From the NCBI GenBank assembly GCA_036653755.1, contig JAVVTJ010000015.1:1-22106 (forward strand): a stretch of DNA of 22,106 nt. Direction: 5' to 3'. This document shows, piece by piece, positions 1 through 7,022 of the stretch (the stretch's first letter is position 1; each line of letters begins with the position of its first letter). The DNA comes from RGIG5057 sp036653755. GTDB taxonomy: Bacteria > Bacillota > Clostridia > TANB77 > CAG-465. The notes beneath the pieces are model-generated. The model did no database searches. It worked only from the letters and a program-made list of their open reading frames with translations, and was not told the origin of the DNA. Position numbers and translations under genes: made by a program.

Positions 1-278
1 GATTAGCTGAAATTGAGTTACTTGCCGATTTGGATTATAACACAGCTATGGAAAATGCACAGACACTAGGTATGCAAAAAGGGATTGAAGAAGGTACTAA
101 AAAAGGAATTGAGCAAGGAATTGAGCAAGGAATTGAACAAGGAATTGAACAAGGAAAAAAAATTGCTTATGAAGAATCAAAAGAAGAAATTGCAAAAAAA
201 ATGAAAAAATTAAACGTTGATGTAAATATAATTAGCCAAGTAACGGGTTTAAGCATTGAGAAAATAAACATAATATAG
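1..278 (+). CDS. C-terminal part of an Rpn / PD-(D/E)XK nuclease-type transposase-like protein (5' end outside window)
   Basis: The reading frame is open to the left edge (codons begin at base 3) and ends at TAG 276-278, so this is the tail of a longer gene. The visible part starts LAEIELLADLDYNTAMENAQ and runs into a Gly-Ile-Glu-Gln repeat, then a Lys/Glu-rich helix and a final segment that looks like a short helix-turn-helix (DVNIISQVTGLSIEKI). Tails with KGIEQG-type repeats followed by such a helix are typical of Rpn family recombination-promoting nucleases and related PD-(D/E)XK transposase-like proteins. The catalytic domain lies outside the window, so the family call rests on the tail alone. 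The TTG at 30 is an internal Leu codon rather than a convincing start: it has no ribosome binding site and the frame continues upstream. Confidence 0.6.
   Translation, partial: LAEIELLADLDYNTAMENAQTLGMQKGIEEGTKKGIEQGIEQGIEQGIEQGKKIAYEESKEEIAKKMKKLNVDVNIISQVTGLSIEKINII
105..152 (+). repeat. Four tandem 12-bp units inside the Rpn-like gene
   Basis: Units ggaattgagcaa (105-116, 117-128) and ggaattgaacaa (129-140, 141-152) are tandem and nearly identical, each coding Gly-Ile-Glu-Gln. A length change by whole units keeps the frame, so the tail can lengthen or shorten by replication slippage. Confidence 0.85.
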
Positions 279-322
279 TATAGTATGCCACATGTAATAT
301 TTAATTCAAATAAAGTATATAA

Positions 323-368
323 ATTAATAAAGGTAGTATAATATAAAATTTATACTACTTTTATTAAT
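323..368. terminator. Long AT-rich inverted repeat, probable terminator of the Rpn-like gene
   Basis: The arms 323-341 and 350-368 pair almost perfectly (core gtagtataa with ttatactac, one G-T pair) around an 8-nt loop. The stem contains few GC pairs and only a short T run, so it may be a weak or bidirectional terminator. A leftover end of a mobile element is the alternative. Confidence 0.5.
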
Positions 369-631
369 TATTTGTAAATTTTCTAATTTATCATAAAATA
401 TAATTGTTGATATTTTTTTGAAATGTTTGAAAAGTTAAATATGAAAAAATTTACTTAAAAATAATATTTATATAGTTAATCTAATTATTTCGATAAAGAT
501 ATAATATCATTGTGTCAATTTTAGTATATTATATACATTTTTAAAAAATTGATTTAAATAGGGAATATTTTTATATTTTAATATATATTTATTGAATAGC
601 AACTTAAAATTAACTTTTTTGTATTAAACTA

Positions 632-659
632 TTGAAAAACGGTTAAAATAGTGTATAAT
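632..659 (+). promoter_or_regulatory. Sigma-A-type promoter of the DUF1292 gene
   Basis: TTGAAA (632-637) is followed after 16 bp by TATAAT (654-659). The next gene's ribosome binding site AAGGAGG (675-681) and ATG (690) lie just downstream. Confidence 0.75.
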
Positions 660-689
660 AAGTGTATGTAATTTAAGGAGGATTTTAAA

Positions 690-1037
690 ATGAAAGAAAA
701 TGAAGAAGAAATAGAAACAGGATGTACATCTGATTGTTCTTGTTGTAGTGGTTGTCATAGTGAAGAGGAAGAATGTGATTCTACAATAACATTAATTGAC
801 GAAGAAGGAAAAGAATCAGAATTTGAAATATTAGATGTTATTGTTTTAGAAAATGAAAAACAATATTTAGTAGTAACTGAAGTAGGTAAAGATGAAGAAG
901 AAGCTGAAGCTGTTATTTTAGAAATAAAAGAAGAAAATGGTGAAGAAGTTTATGATACAGTTATAGATGAAGCTGTTGCAGAAGAAGTTTTTAATATGTA
1001 TATAAAACAATTTGAAGCTGATGAAGAAGATAAATAA
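690..1037 (+). CDS. DUF1292 family protein with an N-terminal cysteine cluster
   Basis: This is a very acidic 115-residue protein. Residues 30-112 match the DUF1292 (YrzB-like) pattern: a short beta-rich domain starting STITLIDEEGKESEFEILD and continuing with VIVLENEKQYLVV. The N-terminus carries six cysteines (12, 16, 18, 19, 22, 29), so a bound metal is plausible but is an inference. The function of the family is unknown. In many Firmicutes DUF1292 genes sit with alaS and ruvX, whereas here the gene stands alone between its own promoter and terminator. The start is fixed by AAGGAGG 8 nt upstream. The family call is good; the role is open. Confidence 0.8.
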   Translation: MKENEEEIETGCTSDCSCCSGCHSEEEECDSTITLIDEEGKESEFEILDVIVLENEKQYLVVTEVGKDEEEAEAVILEIKEENGEEVYDTVIDEAVAEEVFNMYIKQFEADEEDK

Positions 1038-1066
1038 TTAAATATATTTATTAATTAATTTTTTAG

Positions 1067-1102
1067 AAGATGTAAATTTAAATTTTACATCTTTCTTTTT
1101 TT
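1067..1102 (+). terminator. Intrinsic terminator after the DUF1292 gene
   Basis: The arms aagatgtaaa (1067-1076) and tttacatctt (1084-1093) pair perfectly around a 7-nt loop and are followed by a T run (1096-1102). Confidence 0.85.
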
Positions 1103-1120
1103 GCTAAATTATGGTATAAT
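1092..1120 (+). promoter_or_regulatory. Extended -10 promoter for the Met gamma-lyase family gene
   Basis: TGG-TATAAT at 1112-1120 is an extended -10 element. The -35 region 17 bp upstream overlaps the terminator T run and is poor, which fits an extended -10 promoter. Transcription from here would begin near 1127, after the longest possible TTG start at 1101, so that start is unlikely. Confidence 0.6.
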
Positions 1121-1136
1121 ACTTTTGGTGAGAAAA

Positions 1137-2399
1137 TTGAATATAAATGAAAGATTTGGAATAAATGAAAATATAAGTAAAATAGCAGAAGAAAGTGAAA
1201 AAGATTTATATGATATATTTAAAAAAATAGAAAAAATATCTTATGAAAATCAAGGTAAAGTTTTAAAGGCTTTTCAAGATAACAGAGTATCTGTAATGCA
1301 TTTAGGTAGTAGTACTGGTTATGGTTATGGTGATGTTGGTAGAGAAGTTATTGAAAAAATATATTCTGATATATTTGGAGCAGAAAATAGTTTGGTAAGA
1401 GTGCAATTTGTAAATGGTACTCATGCTATATCTACTGCACTTTTTGCTTGTTTAAAATCAGGTGATGAGCTTGTATATATAACAGGAACTCCTTATGATA
1501 CTATATTAGAAACAATAGGAATTACAGAAAATGATATGTCACTTATTAGTAATGGTGTTAAATATAGTAGCATTGATTTACTAGATTCATCAGATTTTGA
1601 TACTGATAAAATAATAGATTATATATCTAAAAATAAAGTTAAAATGATAGCAATTCAAAGATCAAAAGGTTATGCATATAGAAAATCTATTGAAGTAAAT
1701 AAAATTGCTGATATAATAAAAAAAATAAAAGAAATAGATAATGATATAATTGTTATGTGTGATAATTGTTATGGAGAATTTGTTGAACTTTTTGAACCTA
1801 CTAATTTTGGAGCAGATTTATGTTGTGGTAGTTTAATTAAAAATATAGGTGGTGGTTTATGCGAAACTGGTGCATATATTGTAGGTAAAAGTAAATATAT
1901 TGATTTATGCGCTAAAAGATTAACATGTCCTGGTATTGGTAAAGAATGTGGAGCTACAATGAATCAAAATAGAAATATATTACAAGGGTTATTTATTGCT
2001 TCGACTGTTGTAGCTGCTGCTTTAAAATCTATGGTATTTGCTTCATATATGTTAGAAAAATTAGAATTTATAGCTGTTCCTAGTTATTTAGATAAAAGAA
2101 CAGATATAATTCAAACTGTTAAATTTGAAAATAAAGAAGATTTGATAAAATTTATACAAGGTTTGCAAAAAGGAAGTCCAGTTGATAGTTATGTAACTCC
2201 TATGCCTTGGGATATGCCAGGTTATACTGATCAAGTTATAATGGCAGCTGGCACATTTGTAGAAGGAGCTTCAATAGAACTTTCTGCTGATTCTCCAATA
2301 AGAGAGCCATATGTTGCGTATATGCAAGGTGGTATAACTTTTGAATCTGCTAAAATTGCTATTTTACTTGCAATTCAAAATATGTTAGGTGGTAATTAA
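1137..2399 (+). CDS. Methionine gamma-lyase family (Alr, 'aluminium resistance protein') PLP-dependent enzyme
   Basis: A fold-type I pyridoxal-phosphate enzyme of the Met_gamma_lyase (PF06838) family, 420 residues from the chosen start. Family landmarks are VLKAFQDNRVS (42-52), STGYGYGDVGRE (59-70), the substrate/PLP loop VNGTHAIS (92-99), CDNCYGEF with the probable PLP-contacting Asp209, and GSLIKN with the probable Schiff-base Lys235. The tail PYVAYMQGGITFESAK is also typical. Members are annotated as cysteine/methionine C-S lyases or as aluminium resistance proteins, and the real substrate is seldom tested. I chose TTG 1137 because it follows ggtgag (1127-1132) and lies after the predicted transcription start; GTG 1128 is the alternative. 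The stop codon abuts the next ATG, so the flavoprotein gene is co-transcribed. Confidence 0.85.
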   Translation: MNINERFGINENISKIAEESEKDLYDIFKKIEKISYENQGKVLKAFQDNRVSVMHLGSSTGYGYGDVGREVIEKIYSDIFGAENSLVRVQFVNGTHAISTALFACLKSGDELVYITGTPYDTILETIGITENDMSLISNGVKYSSIDLLDSSDFDTDKIIDYISKNKVKMIAIQRSKGYAYRKSIEVNKIADIIKKIKEIDNDIIVMCDNCYGEFVELFEPTNFGADLCCGSLIKNIGGGLCETGAYIVGKSKYIDLCAKRLTCPGIGKECGATMNQNRNILQGLFIASTVVAAALKSMVFASYMLEKLEFIAVPSYLDKRTDIIQTVKFENKEDLIKFIQGLQKGSPVDSYVTPMPWDMPGYTDQVIMAAGTFVEGASIELSADSPIREPYVAYMQGGITFESAKIAILLAIQNMLGGN

Positions 2400-3647
2400 A
2401 TGAATGTTGTAGTAATTGGTGGTGGGGCTTCAGGACTTATTTCTAGCATAATTTCAAGTAAAGAAGGTAACAAGGTTAGTATAATTGAAAAGACTTCTAA
2501 TATAGGTAATAAACTTAAAATAACTGGCAGAGGAAGATGCAATTTAACATTTGATGGGGATTACTTAAATTTATCTAAAAATATGCCAGTAAACAGTAAA
2601 TTTATGTATAGTTCATTTAACAACTTTACTAATTTAGATGTTATTTCTTTCTTTAATAATTTAGGTGTTAAAACTAAATTAGAAAGAGGTAATAGAATAT
2701 TTTTAGAAAGCGATAATGCAGAAGAATTAGTAATAGCTTTAAAAAATGAAATTAAAAAAAATAACATAGATATAAAATATAGTTCTAGGGTAAGTAGAAT
2801 ATTAACAGAGAATAATAAAGTTAAAGGTATAGTTTTAGAAAATGGTAAAACTATTTTATGTGATAAATGTATAATTTGTACAGGTGGAAAATCTTATCCA
2901 ATAACAGGTAGTACGGGAGATGGATATGAATTAGCTAAATCGTTAGGTCATAGTATTGTAGATATTAAACCTGGTTTAGTTGGGTTAAAAAGTAATGATA
3001 GTTTATGTAAAAAATTACAAGGTTTATCACTTAAAAATATTTCAATTAAAGCAGTAGATACTAATAAATGTATATATTCAGATTTTGGAGAAATGTTATT
3101 TTCACATTTTGGTATAACAGGTCCTACTATACTTAGTTCTAGTAGCAGAATAAATAGAGTAAATGATTTAGAAAATAAAATTAAAAATAAACAAATATAT
3201 ATATCAATAGATTTAAAACCTGCTTTAAGTATTGAAGTTTTAGATAAAAGACTACAAAGAGATTTTGAAAAATATACAAATAAAGAATTTAAAAATTCAT
3301 TAAATGATTTATTTCCTCAAAAGTTAATTCCATATATAATAGAAGAAAGCGGAATAGATGAAAATAAAAAAGTACATCAAATAACAAAAGAAGAAAGAAT
3401 TAAACTTTTAAATTTAATTAAAGATTTAAGAGTATATATAAGTGGATTAATGGAAATAGAAACTGGTATTATAACTTGTGGAGGGATAAATGTTAAAGAA
3501 ATTAATCCTAAAACAATGGAATCAAAATTAGTTAAAGGATTATATTTTGCAGGAGAAGTAATTGATTTAGATGGATATACAGGAGGATTTAATTTACAAA
3601 TAGCATTTTCTACTGGTTATGCAGCTGGCACTAATTGTGATGAATAA
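2400..3647 (+). CDS. BaiN/HI0933 (YhiN) family FAD-dependent oxidoreductase
   Basis: A 415-residue flavoprotein. The N-terminus VVVIGGGASG (3-12) is the dinucleotide-binding GxGxxG motif, followed by an acidic residue near 30 for the ribose. KLKITGRGRCNLT (38-50) is the signature of the HI0933-like family (PF03486), and the C-terminal GLYFAGEVIDLDGYTGGF is the second FAD contact with the usual GGxN segment. Family members are generally named NAD(P)/FAD-dependent oxidoreductase or 'aminoacetone oxidase'. BaiN of bile-acid 7-dehydroxylation is one characterised relative, but no other bai gene is visible here, so that role is not implied. The ATG directly follows the TAA of the preceding gene, and ggtgg about 10 nt upstream serves as ribosome binding site, which indicates translational coupling. 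Confidence 0.85.
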   Translation: MNVVVIGGGASGLISSIISSKEGNKVSIIEKTSNIGNKLKITGRGRCNLTFDGDYLNLSKNMPVNSKFMYSSFNNFTNLDVISFFNNLGVKTKLERGNRIFLESDNAEELVIALKNEIKKNNIDIKYSSRVSRILTENNKVKGIVLENGKTILCDKCIICTGGKSYPITGSTGDGYELAKSLGHSIVDIKPGLVGLKSNDSLCKKLQGLSLKNISIKAVDTNKCIYSDFGEMLFSHFGITGPTILSSSSRINRVNDLENKIKNKQIYISIDLKPALSIEVLDKRLQRDFEKYTNKEFKNSLNDLFPQKLIPYIIEESGIDENKKVHQITKEERIKLLNLIKDLRVYISGLMEIETGIITCGGINVKEINPKTMESKLVKGLYFAGEVIDLDGYTGGFNLQIAFSTGYAAGTNCDE

Positions 3648-3650
3648 ATG

Positions 3651-3667
3651 AAAAATTAATTTTTTTT
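3651..3667 (+). terminator. Possible weak AT-only terminator
   Basis: A self-complementary aaaaatt/aattttt (3651-3664) merges into a run of eight T (3660-3667) just after the flavoprotein stop. With no GC pairs the hairpin is weak, so the call is tentative. Confidence 0.3.
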
Positions 3668-3688
3668 ATATTTTTTAATAATAAAATG

Positions 3689-3716
3689 TTGATTTTTATT
3701 TAAGATATTGTATAAT
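3689..3716 (+). promoter_or_regulatory. Promoter of the htrA-like gene
   Basis: TTGATT (3689-3694), a 16-bp spacer and TATAAT (3711-3716) lie upstream of the protease gene. The predicted transcription start, near 3723, falls just before the palindrome at 3726-3743. Confidence 0.75.
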
Positions 3717-3725
3717 ATATTATGT

Positions 3726-3743
3726 AAGTAGTTATAACTACTT
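3726..3743. promoter_or_regulatory. Perfect 18-bp palindrome between promoter and ribosome binding site: candidate operator
   Basis: AAGTAGTTATAACTACTT is a perfect 9+9 palindrome lying at about +3 to +20 of the predicted htrA transcript. With no loop it is a poor RNA hairpin but a good shape for a dimeric repressor site. In a 22-kb AT-rich window about one such palindrome could occur by chance, so only its position makes it notable. Confidence 0.4.
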
Positions 3744-3763
3744 TGAAAGGGTGTATATAAAAT

Positions 3764-4888
3764 ATGGATGAAAAAGTTTTTGTTAAAGAAAAAAAATCAA
3801 ATTATATTATAATGGTTATAGTAGTTGTTGCGCTTATAACAAGTGTTGTATCTAGTGCTTTTACATATGTAATTATAGAAAATAAATTAGATAAAAATGT
3901 AAATAATAATTTTTCTAATGTTAAATACGAAATAAAAGAAATAGATAATCCAGTTATAGCAATAGCTAAAAAATGTGGACCTTCTGTTGTTGGTGTTAAA
4001 GTGAAATATGTAACACAAGGTATATTTGGAACACTTCAAGATTCTGGTAGTGAAGGTTCTGGAATTATATATAAAGAAGATGGGTATATAATAACAAATC
4101 ATCATGTTATATCAGCTGCATTAAATAATTCAGCAGCAACAGTTACTGTAATACTTCCAAATACAACAGAAGAAATAGTAGCAACAATAGTAGGAGCAGA
4201 TAAAGTATCAGATTTAGCAGTACTTAAAATAGATAAAAAAGGACTTCCAGCAGCTGAATTTGGTAAATCTTCAGAAATTGAAGTTGGAGGACTTGCCGTA
4301 GCAATAGGTAATCCATTAGGTCAAGATTTTGCAGGTAGTGTTACAGGTGGATATATTTCAGCAGTAAATAGAAAAGTAACAACAAGTGGAAGAACATACA
4401 ATTTAATACAAACAGATGCTGCAATTAATTCAGGAAATAGTGGAGGAGCTTTAGTAAATAGTAAAGGTCAAGTTATAGGAATAAATAATATAAAAATACA
4501 ATCTACGGGAGTAGAAGGATTAGGATTTGCTCTTCCTATTGATGAAGCACTTCCAATAATTGAACAATTAATGCAAAATAAAAAAATATCTAGACCATAT
4601 ATAGGAATATCTGGATTTAATTTAGATAAAAAAACTGCTGAAAAAAATGAATTAGTAGAAGGTATTTATGTTCAAGAAGTTGTGAAAAAAGCTCCAGCAT
4701 CAAAATCTGGAATTAAGCAAGGTGATGTTATAACATCAATTGATTCAAAAGAAGTTAAAACAATGGAAGAATTGAATGAATATAAAAATACAAAAAAAGT
4801 TGGAGATAAAGTAAAATTAAAAATATATAGACAAAAAGTATATACTGAAATTGAAGTTATTTTAGAAGAAGATACATCAGTTGAATAA
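3764..4888 (+). CDS. HtrA/DegP-type membrane-anchored serine protease with one PDZ domain
   Basis: A 374-residue trypsin-like protease of family S1C. After 14 cytoplasmic residues a single hydrophobic segment (about 15-38) acts as an uncleaved signal anchor, placing the protease outside the membrane. The catalytic triad is His114 (TNHHV), Asp150 (SDLAVLK) and Ser226 (NSGNSGGAL); the oxyanion-loop region AIGNPLGQDF (180-189) is intact. A single C-terminal PDZ domain (about 278-368) includes GIYVQEVVKKAPASKSGIKQGD. Such proteins degrade or refold misfolded exported proteins. The ribosome binding site is aaaggg (3746-3751). The gene is monocistronic: its own promoter and a candidate operator lie upstream and a terminator lies downstream. 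No sensor kinase gene is adjacent, unlike some HtrA loci. Confidence 0.93.
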   Translation: MDEKVFVKEKKSNYIIMVIVVVALITSVVSSAFTYVIIENKLDKNVNNNFSNVKYEIKEIDNPVIAIAKKCGPSVVGVKVKYVTQGIFGTLQDSGSEGSGIIYKEDGYIITNHHVISAALNNSAATVTVILPNTTEEIVATIVGADKVSDLAVLKIDKKGLPAAEFGKSSEIEVGGLAVAIGNPLGQDFAGSVTGGYISAVNRKVTTSGRTYNLIQTDAAINSGNSGGALVNSKGQVIGINNIKIQSTGVEGLGFALPIDEALPIIEQLMQNKKISRPYIGISGFNLDKKTAEKNELVEGIYVQEVVKKAPASKSGIKQGDVITSIDSKEVKTMEELNEYKNTKKVGDKVKLKIYRQKVYTEIEVILEEDTSVE

Positions 4889-4928
4889 TGTATATTTTAG
4901 ATAAGATTATAAACAAATAATATGACAT

Positions 4929-4956
4929 AAAAAAAGCCATCACATGATGGCTTTTT
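4929..4956. terminator. Bidirectional terminator between htrA and rpsT
   Basis: A GC-containing stem, agccatc with gatggct (4935-4952), is flanked by seven A on the left and five T on the right. It can therefore end the plus-strand htrA transcript and the minus-strand rpsT transcript. Confidence 0.85.
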
Positions 4957-4957
4957 A

Positions 4958-5212
4958 CTATTTAACTAATAATTTAGCTAAACTTGCTTTTTTTCTTGAA
5001 GCAGTATTTTTAGCAAGAACTCCTTTTGACCAAGCTCTATCTACTAAGCTAACAGCTTTAGTATATAACTCTTGTACATTTTCATTATTTTCTTTAGCAG
5101 CTAACTCAAAAGCTTTAACAGCTTCTTTATAAGCTTTTTTAGTTACTTTATTTTGAGCAGTTTTGCGTTCTATAATATTAACTCTTTTTATTGCTGATTT
5201 TATATTTGGCAT
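4958..5212 (-). CDS. rpsT: 30S ribosomal protein S20
   Basis: An 84-residue, lysine-rich, all-helical protein starting MPNIKSAIKRV, the standard S20 N-terminus. It ends with NTASRKKASLAKLL, the conserved C-terminal helix that contacts 16S rRNA in the body of the small subunit. The length is normal. On the minus strand a strong ribosome binding site GGGAGGTG (about 5220-5227) precedes the ATG. The gene has its own extended -10 promoter and shares a bidirectional terminator with htrA. Read-through from tmk, which lies upstream on the same strand, is also possible. Confidence 0.96.
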   Translation of the reverse strand: MPNIKSAIKRVNIIERKTAQNKVTKKAYKEAVKAFELAAKENNENVQELYTKAVSLVDRAWSKGVLAKNTASRKKASLAKLLVK

Positions 5213-5258
5213 TTATGTAGCACCTCCCTAAACTGTAAAATATATTTATTACTACAAT

Positions 5259-5287
5259 ATTTTAACACAAAAATATTTAAAAATCAA
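5259..5287 (-). promoter_or_regulatory. Promoter of rpsT (minus strand)
   Basis: Read on the minus strand: TTGATT (5287-5282), a 17-bp spacer and an extended -10 TGTTAAAAT (TAAAAT at 5264-5259), with the rpsT ribosome binding site about 30 nt further. Confidence 0.7.
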
Positions 5288-5300
5288 GCTATTTTATAAT

Positions 5301-5324
5301 AAATTGAATAAAAATATTCAATTT
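5301..5324 (-). terminator. Hairpin after tmk, weak terminator at best
   Basis: aaattgaata (5301-5310) and tattcaattt (5315-5324) form a 10-bp stem with a 4-nt loop, 12 bp after the tmk stop. No T run follows on the minus strand, so termination is uncertain and read-through into rpsT is plausible. Confidence 0.3.
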
Positions 5325-5335
5325 ACTATAAAACA

Positions 5336-6025
5336 CTATAGTAAACTATTTTTAACAACTAAATATATTTCATTATGTATATCCTCAATACTTCTTAATT
5401 TATTATCTTTTACACATTCAATTATATGCCATCCTAATTTTTTTGCTAAATAGTATCCAGCATTAGTAGCATTAGTTAAATGATTAATATCAGATTCATG
5501 TATATCTTTTTTTCCTTTATGTGTAATTTTATTTTCTCTATTTTTCATCAATTCTAGAGTATATTGAATAGGTACGTAAAGAAAAAATATAATAGTAGGT
5601 TTTGGTAATTCTAAATCATTATGTTCTAAATTATAATCCCATGTAGCAAACTCATTTAGTTTTGCATAATCATTAGTAACAGATAGTACTTTTCCACCTT
5701 GATGCAACAAATTAGATGAAACATATCTATCAAATAATATTATAGTTTCATTATCTAAATAAAATTTTTCAATATCTTTTTTATATGTTATATATCTATC
5801 TACTGCATAAAATGAAGAAGCAGCTTTAGCAGATATAGCATTTGCATTTGTAGAAATATTACCGTTTAAATATTCTCTAGCAGGTCCTGAAGATAAACTA
5901 TCATAATTTGGAAAAGAAGTTTTGAAACACTTAATATTTTCTTCAATTAATTTATTATATAACTTTTCAGTCTGAGTTTGTTTTCCACATCCATCAGTAC
6001 CCTCAATTACAAATATTTTATTCAA
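5336..6025 (-). CDS. tmk: Thymidylate kinase (dTMP kinase)
   Basis: A 229-residue P-loop kinase that phosphorylates dTMP to dTDP with ATP. The Walker A loop is GTDGCGKQT (9-17), FPNY (38-41) and AVDRY (74-78) line the dTMP site, and FDRYVSSN (98-105) carries the DR(Y/H) motif. The segment NRENKITHKGKKDIHESD (162-179) is the lid. The slightly divergent loop and length suggest the variant of the family common in Clostridia rather than the E. coli form. The start is TTG at 6025-6023: an in-frame stop lies directly upstream and the P-loop begins only eight residues in, so no other start is credible. gaaagg about 12 nt upstream is the ribosome binding site. It is divergent from thyA-folA, which makes the dTMP it uses. 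Confidence 0.92.
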   Translation of the reverse strand: MNKIFVIEGTDGCGKQTQTEKLYNKLIEENIKCFKTSFPNYDSLSSGPAREYLNGNISTNANAISAKAASSFYAVDRYITYKKDIEKFYLDNETIILFDRYVSSNLLHQGGKVLSVTNDYAKLNEFATWDYNLEHNDLELPKPTIIFFLYVPIQYTLELMKNRENKITHKGKKDIHESDINHLTNATNAGYYLAKKLGWHIIECVKDNKLRSIEDIHNEIYLVVKNSLL

Positions 6026-6053
6026 TCAAATCAACAACCTTTCAATAATAAAT

Positions 6054-6082
6054 ATTGTATCATATATATTTTTTTAAGTCAA
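6054..6082 (-). promoter_or_regulatory. Promoter of tmk (minus strand)
   Basis: Read on the minus strand: TTGACT (6082-6077), a 17-bp spacer and TACAAT (6059-6054) with an upstream TGA that makes an extended -10. It stands back to back with the thyA promoter. Confidence 0.75.
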
Positions 6083-6109
6083 TAATTATATAATATTTTA
6101 ATTAACCTA

Positions 6110-6137
6110 TTTACATATTTAAAATAAATGATATAAT
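6110..6137 (+). promoter_or_regulatory. Promoter of thyA-folA
   Basis: TTTACA (6110-6115), a 16-bp spacer and TATAAT (6132-6137). The two divergent -35 boxes are separated by 27 bp. Confidence 0.75.
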
Positions 6138-6176
6138 ATGTGTAATTAGTTTTCTAATTAGTTTGGAGAAAATAGT

Positions 6177-7022
6177 ATGTCAAAATTTGATAATATGTAT
6201 TTAGATTTATGTAAGAAAATAATGGATAATGGTGTTATAGGACATAATAGAACTGGTACAGATACAAAAAAAATAACACATGAAGTTATGCAATTTAATT
6301 TAGAAGAAGAATTTCCAATACTTACTTGTAAATCTGTTGCTTTTAAAAGTGCAGCACTTGAAATGCTTTGGTTTTATCAAGCACAAAGTAATGATGTAAG
6401 ATGGTTACAAGATAGAGGTGTTAAGATATGGAATGAATGGCAAATTGATGAAAATGGCTACTACAATGGTAAATATTTCGGAAAAGAATATGCATATACG
6501 ATAGGAACTGCGTATGGTTGGATAGTTAAAAAGTATGGTTTAACACAAAATTTAATTGAAATGATTAAAAATAATCCTGACGATAGACGTATGATAATGA
6601 GTTTATGGCAAAATGAATATTTACCAACAGCAGCCCTTCCATCATGTGTATGGAATACTCAGTGGGATGTTACAGAAGGTAAATTAAATTGTATAGTAAC
6701 ACAAAGATCATGCGATGTTGCATTAGGACTTCCTTTTAATATATCTCAATATGCATTACTTGTTAATTTAATAGCAAAATGTACAGATTTAAAACCTGGT
6801 AAAATGACTTGGATTATAAATAATGCACATATATATGTAGATCAGTTCGATGGTATAAATAAACAATTAGAAAGAAAAAATGAATGTTTAGAAGCTCCAA
6901 AATTATGGATTAACCCTGATATAAAAGATTTCTTTAAATTTGATAATTCTAAAGAATTAAAAGATATTAAATTAATAGACTATAAAAATTTAGGAAAAAT
7001 ATCTATGCCGGTGTCAGTATGA
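6177..7022 (+). CDS. thyA: Thymidylate synthase (folate-dependent ThyA type)
   Basis: A 281-residue enzyme that methylates dUMP to dTMP using methylene-tetrahydrofolate and releases dihydrofolate. The nucleophile is Cys157 in ALPSCVWNTQWDV, NPDDRRM (133-139) supplies phosphate-binding arginines, QRSCDVALGLPFNISQY (176-192) binds dUMP, and NNAHIYVDQ (215-223) has the conserved His218 and Tyr220. E. coli ThyA has an Asp in the GDTH segment where this protein reads NNAH, a modest variation. The C-terminus ends MPVSV, the usual closing tail. The ATG at 6177 follows ttggag. The TGA stop overlaps the folA ATG by 4 bp (ATGA), so the two are translationally coupled and the dihydrofolate is regenerated by the neighbour. 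Confidence 0.96.
   Translation: MSKFDNMYLDLCKKIMDNGVIGHNRTGTDTKKITHEVMQFNLEEEFPILTCKSVAFKSAALEMLWFYQAQSNDVRWLQDRGVKIWNEWQIDENGYYNGKYFGKEYAYTIGTAYGWIVKKYGLTQNLIEMIKNNPDDRRMIMSLWQNEYLPTAALPSCVWNTQWDVTEGKLNCIVTQRSCDVALGLPFNISQYALLVNLIAKCTDLKPGKMTWIINNAHIYVDQFDGINKQLERKNECLEAPKLWINPDIKDFFKFDNSKELKDIKLIDYKNLGKISMPVSV

Larger units (their letters stand above)
279..689. other. AT-rich intergenic stretch without a recognisable gene
   Basis: This 411-bp gap holds the long inverted repeat at 323-368 and the promoter at 632-659. Between them (369-631) I see only very AT-rich sequence, with no open frame that has a ribosome binding site and no RNA gene that I recognise. Confidence 0.7.

Noticed and set aside
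105..152. Short repeats that could suggest a CRISPR-like array.
   Set aside because: The units are 12 bp, tandem, without spacers and in frame with a coding region.
1101..1136. Longer start (TTG 1101) for the Met gamma-lyase family gene.
   Set aside because: It lies in the T run of the upstream terminator and ahead of the predicted transcription start, with no ribosome binding site.
2400..3647. A bile-acid 7-dehydroxylation role (BaiN) for the flavoprotein.
   Set aside because: The family is broad and no other bai gene is nearby. The neighbour is a C-S lyase family gene, so only the family name is supported.
4944..5132. Open frame on the plus strand opposite rpsT.
   Set aside because: It is a shadow of the S20 gene on the other strand; it has no ribosome binding site and no family features.
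7020..7022. Possible recoding of TGA in a very AT-rich genome.
   Set aside because: thyA ends normally at TGA, with the usual C-terminus just before it, and conserved Trp positions use TGG.
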